NCBI GenBank assembly: GCA_947447315.1
Contig: CANFJD010000024.1
Location: 1 to 17,408 of the forward strand
Source: Fimbriimonadaceae bacterium
GTDB lineage: Bacteria > Armatimonadota > Fimbriimonadia > Fimbriimonadales > Fimbriimonadaceae
Length of the DNA stretch: 17,408 nt
Direction: 5' to 3'
The notes under the pieces were generated by a model. That model saw only the letters and a program-made list of their open reading frames with translations, searched no databases and was not told the DNA's origin. Numbering within the stretch: the stretch's first letter is position 1; the number at the start of each line of letters is the position of its first letter. Shown piece by piece: positions 6,747 to 13,732 of the stretch. The position numbers and the translations under genes are program-made.

Positions 6747-7871
6747 TCAGCGAACTCGCGCAGATTGCAGCAAGCATTCCAATGCTATTTTTGCGGTTAG
6801 TACGAGATCGGCACGAGAAATTTGCTCGGCGTGCGTGTGAATGTGATCCATCCCGGTTGCCAAAACCACGCAGGGTAGTCGGCGGGCATTGTAGATATTT
6901 CCATCGCTGCCACCTAAGGTCACCCGGTGATCCGGATTGAGACCCAGGCTGCGCGAGGCGGCTTCGGCGACTCTCACGACGGTTCTATCGGGATCGATCA
7001 CATATCCAGCATAGTGGCGGTGATGATGGACAGACACCTCGGCACCGCTCGAGTTAGCCGCACTCACGAAGCACTGAATCATATGGTCGATCTGATTTTC
7101 GAGTTCCGTTTCGTTGGTCGATCGGGCCTCGGCAATCACGGTGACCTTCGCTGGAACGACGTTGGTCGCCGTTCCGCCGGTGATCAGTCCGATATTCGCG
7201 GTGGTTTCCGGTCCCAGCCGTCCCAGTCGCATTTCTGAGATGGCTTTGGCGGCCGTGGCGATGGCATCGATGCCGAGCTCAGGTTCTTTTCCTGCGTGAG
7301 CGGGCCGGCCATGGACGGTTATTTCTAGCTTGTCGTGCCAGGCGGCTCGGGTGACGAACGTGCCGACAGGTGGACCGGTGTCTAGAATAAACCCAAAATC
7401 CAAGTTCAATTCTTCAATCGGCACTTGTTTTGCGCCGAGCAATCCGATTTCTTCAGCGACCGAGAGGAGAAGGAAAACATCGCCGTGCGGTTCGCCACTA
7501 TCCCGTAGGCAGCGGAGAGCTTCGATGGCAGCAGCGACACCGCATCGGTCATCCGCTCCCAGAATCGTGTTCCCGGCGCTGCGGAAGATGCCATCGACTT
7601 CGGAGACGACAAGATTTTCCGTGGGTTCGACGGTGTCGAAATGAGCAGAAAGAAAGACCCTGGGGGCGGTAGGTTCAGTACCCGGTAGATGGACGATCAG
7701 ATTGTTCGCGTTTCCACCGATTGCGGCCGCGGCATTGTCTTCCCTGACCGAAAACCCTTCGGATTCGAGCAAGGCCTTCGTGAATGCGACGATGGGCTTT
7801 TCTTGCCGGGCGGGGGCATTGAACGCTAAGAGTTCCAGAAAGAGGTCTACCAAGCGAGATTCTTGAACCAC
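6747..7871 (-). CDS. M20-family metallopeptidase, tripeptidase T-like
   Basis: Cytosolic di-zinc aminopeptidase that releases N-terminal residues from short peptides, by family. 374 residues from a GTG start. Zinc and catalytic motifs are in order: SAHFDTVEP (His77, Asp79), LGADD (bridging Asp107), AEEIGLLGA (catalytic Glu140, ligand Glu141), LDTG (Asp164), GRPAHAGKEPELG in the dimerisation domain (His192), GGSDGNIYN (320-328), and HTHAE (His345 as the last ligand). All expected ligands are present. The precise substrate (tripeptides or other) cannot be read from sequence. It is transcribed divergently from the ferredoxin gene with 76 bases between starts. GATAAT lies 5 bases before the GTG. 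The 3' end lies 48 bases ahead of the outer-membrane protein gene. Confidence 0.9.
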   Translation of the reverse strand: MVQESRLVDLFLELLAFNAPARQEKPIVAFTKALLESEGFSVREDNAAAAIGGNANNLIVHLPGTEPTAPRVFLSAHFDTVEPTENLVVSEVDGIFRSAGNTILGADDRCGVAAAIEALRCLRDSGEPHGDVFLLLSVAEEIGLLGAKQVPIEELNLDFGFILDTGPPVGTFVTRAAWHDKLEITVHGRPAHAGKEPELGIDAIATAAKAISEMRLGRLGPETTANIGLITGGTATNVVPAKVTVIAEARSTNETELENQIDHMIQCFVSAANSSGAEVSVHHHRHYAGYVIDPDRTVVRVAEAASRSLGLNPDHRVTLGGSDGNIYNARRLPCVVLATGMDHIHTHAEQISRADLVLTAKIALECLLQSARVR

Positions 7872-7876
7872 ATTCT

Positions 7877-7882
7877 ATTATC
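7877..7882 (-). promoter_or_regulatory. Candidate -10 box (GATAAT) for the M20 peptidase
   Basis: Minus-strand GATAAT ends 5 bases before the GTG start, slightly closer than the 7-9 bases seen for other genes here. No Shine-Dalgarno site lies between. Confidence 0.35.
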
Positions 7883-7933
7883 CCGCCTTCAGTTTTTGTT
7901 GAATTGAGTGCCCCGGCTCTCACTGAAACGGTG

Positions 7934-7939
7934 TAACAT
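7934..7939 (+). promoter_or_regulatory. Candidate -10 box (TAACAT) for the ferredoxin gene
   Basis: Ends 8 bases before the ATG at 7948, with no Shine-Dalgarno site. A possible TTG start at 7939 overlaps this box, which favours the ATG as the true start of a leaderless mRNA. Confidence 0.45.
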
Positions 7940-7947
7940 TGGCGGTC

Positions 7948-8271
7948 ATGGCAACTCACCCGATCACCATTCCCGGCCGCGGAACATTTGACATTCCGGA
8001 AGGGAAAAAGCTGGTTCTGGCAATTGAAGATAGCGGCATCGACATCAGCCACCGATGCGGCGGTCAGGCGCGATGCACCACCTGCAATGTAAAGTTTTCA
8101 TCGGAAGAGCCCCCGATCGACGCCAGCGAGCGTCAATGCCTAGAAGAAGATGGGGTGTTGGGTGAGTTCCGGCTTAGCTGCCAGATTCGCGTCGATCGAC
8201 CGATGACGGTGACTCCGCTCACATTGGCGAGTGAAAAAGGTTGGGAACCCGGCCAGCCGGTTGAGCCCTGA
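7948..8271 (+). CDS. [2Fe-2S] ferredoxin
   Basis: Small electron carrier of 107 residues from the ATG at 7948; an in-frame TTG lies 9 bases upstream. The cluster ligands are Cys37, Cys43, Cys46 and Cys78, in HRCGGQARCTTC and a later LSCQI. The C-x5-C-x2-C spacing is that of adrenodoxin or bacterial Isc-type ferredoxins, whereas plant-type has C-x4-C-x2-C. The gap to the last Cys (31 residues) is shorter than the usual 35-37 of that class. An extra Cys64 is present. The gene stands alone 53 bases ahead of apt, so no redox partner can be named. A GC-rich 6-bp hairpin after the stop (8281-8300) lacks a T tract. Confidence 0.9.
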   Translation: MATHPITIPGRGTFDIPEGKKLVLAIEDSGIDISHRCGGQARCTTCNVKFSSEEPPIDASERQCLEEDGVLGEFRLSCQIRVDRPMTVTPLTLASEKGWEPGQPVEP

Positions 8272-8309
8272 TCGTCGAATGCCCCGAGCCAGACCGGGGC
8301 TAGGCACCA

Positions 8310-8315
8310 TAATGT
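8310..8315 (+). promoter_or_regulatory. Candidate -10 box (TAATGT) for apt
   Basis: Ends 9 bases before the apt ATG; CATAAT at 8308-8313 overlaps it. No Shine-Dalgarno site is visible. It would start the apt-miaA-hfq-dapF unit. Confidence 0.4.
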
Positions 8316-8324
8316 GAGACCGCT

Positions 8325-8846
8325 ATGACCGAAATTCTTGCCGCTGCCCTCATCCGAGATGTCCCTGACTTTCCTAAGCCAGGAATTCTTTTCAAGGACA
8401 TCACTCCGATCCTGGAAAATCCGGAGGCAGTTCAGCAGATTGTAGATTTGCTCGCCGCCGACGCGGCGGAAAAAGGAGCCGATGTCATCGTTGGGATTGA
8501 GAGCCGCGGCTTTATTTTCGGGGTGCCGATTTCACTTTCTCTGAAGAAGCCTTTTGTATTGGCGCGAAAGCCGGGGAAATTGCCTTACGACCGAATCCGG
8601 GAAGAATACGCGCTGGAGTACGGGACCAACACAGTGGAGATGCATATTGATGCCGTTAGAGAGGGGCAACGGGTTTACATTGTTGATGATCTTTTGGCGA
8701 CCGGCGGTACGGCAGCGGCAACGGCACGGTTGGTTACTCGTCTGGGCGGCGAAGTGGTGGGACTTGGATGCGTGATTGAGTTGGAATTTCTCGATGGTCG
8801 AGGTGCTCTGGCTCCGCTGGACATCACTTCGATCATTAAGTTCTGA
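8325..8846 (+). CDS. apt: Adenine phosphoribosyltransferase
   Basis: Purine salvage: adenine plus PRPP gives AMP and pyrophosphate, in the cytosol. 173 residues, the usual length. It has the family N-terminus RDVPDFPKPGILFKDITPIL (11-30), the GIESRGFIFG segment (58-67), the flexible loop RKPGKLP...EYALEYG (81-100), and the PRPP-binding loop VDDLLATGGTA (120-130). It is first in a tight plus-strand run; the miaA start follows its TGA after 2 bases. Confidence 0.97.
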   Translation: MTEILAAALIRDVPDFPKPGILFKDITPILENPEAVQQIVDLLAADAAEKGADVIVGIESRGFIFGVPISLSLKKPFVLARKPGKLPYDRIREEYALEYGTNTVEMHIDAVREGQRVYIVDDLLATGGTAAATARLVTRLGGEVVGLGCVIELEFLDGRGALAPLDITSIIKF

Positions 8847-8848
8847 GC

Positions 8849-9739
8849 ATGAAGCCATGGCTGCTGGCGGTGATGGGGCCGACGGCGAGCGGCAAGACCT
8901 CGCTCGCCGAAACGGTGTCCGAAGCAACCGGCGCGCAGCTCCTGAACGCTGATGCGTTCCAGATGTATCGGGGATTCGATATCGGGACGGGGAAGCCACC
9001 TTTCCCCTCCCGGTATCGCCTGATGGATACCTTGGATCCGACCGAGACTTACGGAGTCGGTAAGTACGTGCGCGAAGCGGCGACCGAGCTGACTTCCCTC
9101 TTTGATGCGGGGCAAAACGCCATTCTGGTGGGTGGCACCGGGCTGTATATTCGCGCCTTGACCGAGGGTTACGCCGACATGTCGGGGCCAGCCGACGAAG
9201 CCGCCGTTTCTCGGGTGGATTCCCTCCAATCCGAAGGGGGCTTGGACGGTCTTTTGGCGGAACTGGACCGTCGAGCGCCAGACACCATAGTGGATCGCAT
9301 GAATCCGGTTCGCGTCCGGCGCGCGCTACTGAAATTAGATGCGCCCGTACAACCGCCAATCGATCTCCCAGCATTTCGCATCGTGAAGATGGCTTTAGTC
9401 CCATCGACAAGTGATCTGGACCGAAATATTACGCATCGCGTGCACAAAATGATGCAAACTGATTGGCTTGGGGAAGTCGATCGACTGAAGCGGGCGGGTT
9501 ACCAACTTTCAGACCCGGCATTTCGAGCAATCGGATATGCGGAAATGTGGAAGGTCCTAGCCGGCGATTTAGATCTTAACGAAGCTACAGAACGAATTGT
9601 GACCGCGACGCGTCAGTACGCCAAGCGACAACGCACGTGGCTACGTTCGGAACCAAATCTGACAGTAATCGATTCCTTGGCTGTGGGCGAAGTTGATATG
9701 CCTCTAAAAGAGGTATTTCGGCAACTGCCGGAGTTGTAA
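8849..9739 (+). CDS. miaA: tRNA dimethylallyltransferase
   Basis: Transfers the dimethylallyl group from DMAPP to A37 of tRNAs that read U-starting codons, the first step toward ms2i6A. 296 residues, normal size. The Walker A loop GPTASGKT is at 10-17. NADAFQMYRGFDIGTGKP (33-50) matches the DMAPP/tRNA-binding segment with Asp35; the family's usual Ser after it is Ala36 here. GGTGLYIRALTEG (95-107) and NPVRVRRAL follow, and a basic C-terminal region has ATRQYAKRQRTWLR. There are 2 bases between the apt stop and this ATG and 6 between its stop and hfq, so co-transcription is likely. The miaA-hfq pairing is the same as in proteobacteria. Confidence 0.96.
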   Translation: MKPWLLAVMGPTASGKTSLAETVSEATGAQLLNADAFQMYRGFDIGTGKPPFPSRYRLMDTLDPTETYGVGKYVREAATELTSLFDAGQNAILVGGTGLYIRALTEGYADMSGPADEAAVSRVDSLQSEGGLDGLLAELDRRAPDTIVDRMNPVRVRRALLKLDAPVQPPIDLPAFRIVKMALVPSTSDLDRNITHRVHKMMQTDWLGEVDRLKRAGYQLSDPAFRAIGYAEMWKVLAGDLDLNEATERIVTATRQYAKRQRTWLRSEPNLTVIDSLAVGEVDMPLKEVFRQLPEL

Positions 9740-9745
9740 TTTATT

Positions 9746-10006
9746 ATGGGTAAAGCAATAAATCTTCAGGACATGTTCCTTAACCAGGTACGAAAAGAAA
9801 GCGTCGCCGTCACGATCTACCTCACGAACAGCGTTCAGTTAAAGGGCCAAGTTAGGGGATTTGATGCCTTCACGGTGCTACTGGATTCGCCGGGTAAGCC
9901 GACGCAGTTGGTTTACAAGCACGCCATCGCGAGCATTGTGCCGAGCAAGCCGGTGGGAAGTTACCGCAGCCCGAGCGAACAAGAACGCGACCATTCTGAC
10001 GAATAA
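9746..10006 (+). CDS. hfq: RNA chaperone Hfq
   Basis: Ring-forming Sm-like protein that helps small RNAs pair with mRNAs. 86 residues. The N-terminal helix NLQDMFLNQVRKE keeps Gln8 and the rim residue Arg16, but the rim patch reads RKES where E. coli has RRER. The Sm1 part has VTIYLTNSVQLKGQVRGFDAFTVLLDS (22-48) and the Sm2 motif has YKHAIASIVPS (57-67). The C-terminal tail is short and acidic (QERDHSDE), unlike the long tail of E. coli. No Shine-Dalgarno site is clear; the start lies 6 bases after the miaA stop. Confidence 0.97.
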   Translation: MGKAINLQDMFLNQVRKESVAVTIYLTNSVQLKGQVRGFDAFTVLLDSPGKPTQLVYKHAIASIVPSKPVGSYRSPSEQERDHSDE

Positions 10007-10028
10007 CTCTTTCCCAGCCCGAGATCTG

Positions 10029-10826
10029 ATGCCTGCAGAATCTGCCCGTCCCTGTGCCCTTGATTTCATCAAGATGCAGGGGTCGGGCAATGATTTTGTC
10101 CTGGTTGACAGTCGATTTTTGCCTCCAGAAGACTTTGCTTCGCTCAGCGTCCAGATGTGTGACCGTCACCGGGGAATTGGGGCGGACGGGCTGCTTGTCC
10201 TAGATGCCCCCGACGGCTTGCGCATGCAGATGTGGAATCCAGACGGGAGCCTTAGCGAAATGTGCGGCAATGGGCTGCGTTGCTTTGCGAGATACGCACT
10301 GGATCAGGGCATCACCGAGGGAGACTTTCCGGTGGAAACCGGAGCCGGTCGATTACGCGCACGAGCGACCGACGATCACCAGATTACGATAAATTTGGGG
10401 CGCATTACCCTCGGAAATTTAAACACTCCATTGATCAGCGGTCTGGATGGGACGGAAGTTTCAGTCGGAAATCCGCACGTGGTGATTTTCGTTCCGCAAG
10501 TGGATTTGGTGGAGTTAGACTGGCTGGGTCCGCAGATCGAGAATCTGCCACGCTATCCGCACCGAACGAACGTCCATTTCGCGCAAGTGATCTCGGAGAC
10601 GGAAGTTAAGGTTGCGCACTGGGAACGAGGAGCCGGACGAACCCTGGCCTGCGGAACCGGAATGGTGGCGACGGTTGCGGCCGGTTTTGCTACGGGCAGA
10701 TTGCAATCAAAGGTGAACGTCACAGTTCCGGGGGGACGGACCGTGGTCTCGATGGAGGGCGATACGGCCTGGCTGACCGGTCCGGTTGAATACGTTTTTC
10801 GCGGCACCTGGCCGATGGCCAGCTAG
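10029..10826 (+). CDS. dapF: Diaminopimelate epimerase
   Basis: Converts LL- to meso-diaminopimelate for lysine and peptidoglycan. 265 residues from the ATG at 10029. The frame is open back into hfq, but the conserved start FIKMQGSGNDFVLVD (13-27) fixes the N-terminus close to this ATG. The catalytic cysteines are Cys79 in NPDGSLSEMCGNGLRC and Cys208 in GAGRTLACGTGM, both intact. The NPH motif (148-150) is present. It follows hfq by 22 bases. Its TAG stop shares the bases CTAG with the smpB stop on the other strand. Production of meso-DAP fits the PBP genes elsewhere in the window. Confidence 0.97.
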   Translation: MPAESARPCALDFIKMQGSGNDFVLVDSRFLPPEDFASLSVQMCDRHRGIGADGLLVLDAPDGLRMQMWNPDGSLSEMCGNGLRCFARYALDQGITEGDFPVETGAGRLRARATDDHQITINLGRITLGNLNTPLISGLDGTEVSVGNPHVVIFVPQVDLVELDWLGPQIENLPRYPHRTNVHFAQVISETEVKVAHWERGAGRTLACGTGMVATVAAGFATGRLQSKVNVTVPGGRTVVSMEGDTAWLTGPVEYVFRGTWPMAS

Positions 10827-11314
10827 CCGTCGATCCGGCCAGCTCGCACGCGAGCAACCTCTCGGTTCTCGTCACGCTTGGCGATCGTGTCACGCTTATC
10901 ATGGCTGGCTTTTCCTTTGCCTAGACCAATGAGGACCTTCACCCTTCCCTTTTCGTTAAAATACATTTTGAGGGGGACGATGGTAAATCCCTTTTCCAGC
11001 GACTTCCTTTCGAGCGTGTTGATCTCCTTTCGATGAAGTAGGAGTTTCCGGTCACGTCGACGCTCGTGCTGAAAAATGGAGGTCTTTTCATAGGGCTCCA
11101 CGTCGGCATTAATCAGCCACATTTCTCCTTGGAGTACACGGCAAAAGGCATCGGTCAAGTGAGCCCGACCGTTGAAAATGCTCTTTACCTCGCTTCCCAG
11201 CAATTCGATGCCAGCTTCCGTGGTGGAATCGATGGCAAAGTCAAATCGCACCTTGCGATTTTCGATTGCCCGGGCAGTTTGCGCCTCCTTCTTTGTCTTT
11301 CCTGCCTTCGCCAT
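10823..11314 (-). CDS. smpB: SsrA-binding protein SmpB
   Basis: Binds tmRNA and delivers it to stalled ribosomes for trans-translation. 163 residues from the ATG at 11312-11314; a GTG-started frame 11 codons longer is less likely. Recognised segments are ENRKVRFDFAIDSTTEAGIELLGSEVKS (family N-terminus with the conserved GIEL.GSEVKS), LINADVEPYE, KRKLLLHRKEI-like RDRKLLLHRKEI, GLGKGKASHDKRDTIAKRD and a basic tail REVARVRAG that inserts into the mRNA channel. TACTTT lies 7 bases before the ATG with no Shine-Dalgarno site. It converges on dapF with overlapping stop codons. The tmRNA gene itself was not seen in the window. Confidence 0.97.
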   Translation of the reverse strand: MAKAGKTKKEAQTARAIENRKVRFDFAIDSTTEAGIELLGSEVKSIFNGRAHLTDAFCRVLQGEMWLINADVEPYEKTSIFQHERRRDRKLLLHRKEINTLERKSLEKGFTIVPLKMYFNEKGRVKVLIGLGKGKASHDKRDTIAKRDENREVARVRAGRIDG

Positions 11315-11321
11315 TGTCAAG

Positions 11322-11327
11322 AAAGTA
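11322..11327 (-). promoter_or_regulatory. Candidate -10 box (TACTTT) for smpB
   Basis: Minus-strand TANNNT hexamer ending 7 bases before the smpB ATG. It supports that ATG as the start of a leaderless mRNA. Confidence 0.4.
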
Positions 11328-11416
11328 CCCGCCTGGGAAGGGGTCACCGTGACATCCGAACTAATGGCGCGGTTTCGTTGTTATTTCCCAGCGATGGTAA
11401 TGGGTCCCCCGCCGGG

Positions 11417-11422
11417 TAGATT
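11417..11422 (+). promoter_or_regulatory. Candidate -10 box (TAGATT) for the FKBP lipoprotein gene
   Basis: Ends 7 bases before the ATG at 11430. No Shine-Dalgarno site lies between, and no -35 is evident. Confidence 0.4.
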
Positions 11423-11429
11423 CAACGGT

Positions 11430-12209
11430 ATGAGAGCGGCTGTGCTCCCGACCCTTTTCGTAAGTTTGCTTATTGTTGGCTGCAGTAAGGGTGGATCGGA
11501 AACGACCACCAAGGGAGATTCTCCTTCGAAGACCACTGGCTCCAGTTCGGAGAAGTTAACAAAGCTCGGGATTGTTGATGTAAAGGAGGGCACCGGACCG
11601 GCTGTGAAGGCGGGCGATAACTGCACGGTGCGTTACACCGGAACCTTTAAAGATGGCACCCAATTTGACTCCAACGAAGTGGAAGGCAAGCCGGAATTTT
11701 CATTCGTGGCCGGACCGACCGGGGGCGTGATTGAAGGCTGGAAGCAGGGCGTGATCGGGATGAAAGTTGGCGGGCAGCGCAAACTATCGGTACCCAGCGA
11801 AATGGGTTACGGCGCAGCCGGGCAAGGCCCTATCCCGGCAAACACCGACCTGTACTTTACGATCAAGCTCCTGAAGATTGAGAAGCCAGGTGACGACAAA
11901 GTTGTGCGCGTGAAGGACATTGCGGTTGGAAACGGGAAAGCCGTAAAGAAGGGCGATACGGTTACCATTCAGCACCGCGGCACCTTGGCGGACGGAAAAA
12001 CCGAGATTGACAAGGGCAAGTGGACCTTTACGGTCGGCAAGAACGAAGTGATTCCCGGGATTGATCAGGGCATCGTGGGCATGCTGGTCGGGGGAACCCG
12101 CCGGCTGGATATTCCGCCGTTGGCAGCCTATGGACCACTCGGACGCGAGCCAATGGTCCCGGCCAAGACGAACGTTATCTACACGATCACCGTAATGAGC
12201 ATCAAGTAA
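11430..12209 (+). CDS. Lipoprotein with two tandem FKBP-type peptidyl-prolyl isomerase domains
   Basis: Likely a cell-envelope folding helper. 259 residues. The ATG at 11430 is chosen because it begins a lipoprotein signal peptide with lipobox LIVGC (Cys18); the frame is open further back into the smpB antisense region. A Ser/Thr-rich linker (19-44) precedes FKBP domain 1 (about 48-150). Domain 1 keeps the pocket residues Tyr69, Phe79-Asp80, Val100-Ile101, Trp104, Tyr127 and Phe143. Domain 2 (about 156-259) has the same fold signature (GTLADGKTEID, VIPGIDQGIVGM, AYGPLG) but His182 and Ile211 stand where Tyr and Trp are expected, so it may bind without strong isomerase activity. The next gene starts within its stop codon (TAATG). 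Confidence 0.93.
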   Translation: MRAAVLPTLFVSLLIVGCSKGGSETTTKGDSPSKTTGSSSEKLTKLGIVDVKEGTGPAVKAGDNCTVRYTGTFKDGTQFDSNEVEGKPEFSFVAGPTGGVIEGWKQGVIGMKVGGQRKLSVPSEMGYGAAGQGPIPANTDLYFTIKLLKIEKPGDDKVVRVKDIAVGNGKAVKKGDTVTIQHRGTLADGKTEIDKGKWTFTVGKNEVIPGIDQGIVGMLVGGTRRLDIPPLAAYGPLGREPMVPAKTNVIYTITVMSIK

Positions 12210-12922
12210 TGGCACGATTCTTGGCGCAATCCTTAGTAGTTGGCTCGCTTTTCGCGACGGCGGCACTTTCTCCGGCTCAGGTCACGAAATCGGGCAATGG
12301 TTACTTGTTTAAGGTCAAGTATCAGGCGGGGAAAGAAACGGCCTACAAGGTGGATACGAACACCGCGTTTGGGGGCCAAAAGATGAATATCTCGATGAGC
12401 TACACCCAGAAGGTTCAATCGGTGAAAAACGGAATCGCGAAGGTGGACCTGACGATGTCCCCCCCGACGATGAATGGGCAGACCATGGCTACCGGACAGA
12501 AGATGCAAACAGCGTCCATGTCGGTGGATACGCTGGGCAAAACGGTGGACGGCATGAACGCGAACCCCGGGGGTTCGATGAACTTTGCTGCGAAACCGAT
12601 TCCGATTGGCGGTACCTGGACCGGTAAGACCTCGCTCGGAGCGGCGGCGGGCCAAGGGGGATCCGTTGACGCGACATACAAGTTGGTGAAGATCACTAGC
12701 TACCGAGGGAAATCGGTTGCGGTAATTCAGTCGTCCATGAAGATGACTGGAATGGGCGCGATGTCAGGGAGTGGAGTGTCTTACGTGGAAATGGCAGATG
12801 GTTCTCTGATTGATAGTAACTTGACCATGAATGTCGCCATGCCAGCGGGTGCTGGCGGGCCAGCGGCCAATGGCAAGCCAATGAACATCACGGCGAAAAT
12901 CATCATCACCCGGACGAAATAG
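12209..12922 (+). CDS. Met-rich secreted protein of unknown function
   Basis: 237 residues. The ATG shares a base with the FKBP stop (TAATG), so translation is coupled. A signal peptide (about 1-23, ending SPAQ) predicts export. The mature part looks all-beta, with repeated short strands and Gly/Thr turns, and carries 17 further methionines, many in MxM or TM/SM pairs (for example MKMTGMGAM, about 179-188). No cysteines or catalytic motif was recognised. The layout (YKVDTNTAFGG near the start, GGTWTGK in the middle, IDSNLTMNV near the end) recalls DUF-type envelope proteins, but I do not assign a family. It could be a client or partner of the FKBP lipoprotein, judged from coupling alone. Confidence 0.75.
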   Translation: MARFLAQSLVVGSLFATAALSPAQVTKSGNGYLFKVKYQAGKETAYKVDTNTAFGGQKMNISMSYTQKVQSVKNGIAKVDLTMSPPTMNGQTMATGQKMQTASMSVDTLGKTVDGMNANPGGSMNFAAKPIPIGGTWTGKTSLGAAAGQGGSVDATYKLVKITSYRGKSVAVIQSSMKMTGMGAMSGSGVSYVEMADGSLIDSNLTMNVAMPAGAGGPAANGKPMNITAKIIITRTK

Positions 12923-12936
12923 TTGGGGGTTATTTG

Positions 12937-13671
12937 GTGATCGGGAAGTCCATCTCCATCCGCATCCCGGGTGAGAATCGTGAAGCACCGCAGTTGGAGG
13001 CGGCTTTCGGTGGTCACCCGTATGTAGTGGAGATCTTGACGGGAAGCTTTCGCGACATCGAGTTTGCGGTGGGGTCTTGGTCGCGCTCCATTTCCGTGGG
13101 TCAGCCCGACTGCGAATGCACCGGGCTGATCGAAATTGCGGATAACAACCCTTGGGTTTGCGCCGACCGAGTTAATGTCCCATCGGCGCCAGTAACGGCG
13201 GCACTGATTGCCCTCGCTCCCTTGGCGCTCGCCGGACTCATTGCCGACGAGCCGGTGGTGCAACTCAGTGAAGATGTTTCACGCGACGAGTTGCGGGAGG
13301 AATTGGCGCGACTCGGTTACAACGGCGACTTGGTATTGGATACCGTGGCACAGGATTTGGGTTCCGCGGTGGCGGCGACGGTTTTGGTCCCGGTTCGAAC
13401 GCCAGACGACGCTAGTGAGTTGGACAACGCCTTTGAGGAGCGGTACGGCCGTTCGTTTTACGTGCGGCACGACGACGAATCGGTTTGGGCAATTGACTTG
13501 GTCCAGGATACGGCGCGCGGGCTCTATCGGCTCCGATACACTCCCGGCAACGAGGTGAGTTTGCTGACGGTACAGGTAATGATCGACCGCAACGGAAAAG
13601 GCGGGGCGGCCCAAGTGGTCCACGCGTTTAACGTAATGAACGGTTTCGAAGAAAGCTTAGGGATTGCGTAA
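12937..13671 (+). CDS. Divergent ArgC/Asd-superfamily protein lacking the catalytic cysteine (probable pseudoenzyme)
   Basis: 244 residues from GTG 12937, which has GGGGG 7 bases upstream; a TTG sits one codon earlier. Two stretches resemble N-acetyl-gamma-glutamyl-phosphate reductase: PVTAALIALAPLALAGLI (85-102), where ArgC has its PGCYPTAALLALAPL segment, and the C-terminal GKGGAAQVVHAFNVMNGFEE (about 220-239), where ArgC has VKGAAGQAVQNMNLM and an acidic residue. In the first, the active-site Cys position appears to be Ala84. The N-terminal part (about 80 residues) is far shorter than a full NADP-binding domain, and the Gly-rich dinucleotide loop is not recognisable. The protein is therefore probably inactive as a reductase. 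It sits between a secreted protein and an aldo/keto reductase, with no arginine genes nearby. Homology was judged by eye. Confidence 0.6.
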   Translation: MIGKSISIRIPGENREAPQLEAAFGGHPYVVEILTGSFRDIEFAVGSWSRSISVGQPDCECTGLIEIADNNPWVCADRVNVPSAPVTAALIALAPLALAGLIADEPVVQLSEDVSRDELREELARLGYNGDLVLDTVAQDLGSAVAATVLVPVRTPDDASELDNAFEERYGRSFYVRHDDESVWAIDLVQDTARGLYRLRYTPGNEVSLLTVQVMIDRNGKGGAAQVVHAFNVMNGFEESLGIA

Positions 13672-13732
13672 ATTTTTCCGACGCGGAAAGCGGACAAGCC
13701 AGCGTGATAAGTGCCAAACTTAGCGCGGCCCG

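Noticed and set aside
8281..8300. GC-rich 6-bp hairpin after the ferredoxin gene as a terminator
   Set aside because: It has an 8-base loop and no T tract; at most it protects a 3' end.
8532..9410. Open frame of 292 codons on the minus strand
   Set aside because: It is antisense to apt and miaA, both secure by their motifs. Its product is Arg/Ser/Pro-rich without recognisable domains, typical of a shadow frame in high-GC DNA.
9861..10028. Upstream extension of the dapF frame
   Set aside because: It overlaps hfq and does not resemble DapF; the family N-terminus starts just after 10029.
11172..11429. Upstream extension of the FKBP frame
   Set aside because: It is antisense to smpB, and the lipoprotein signal begins at 11430.
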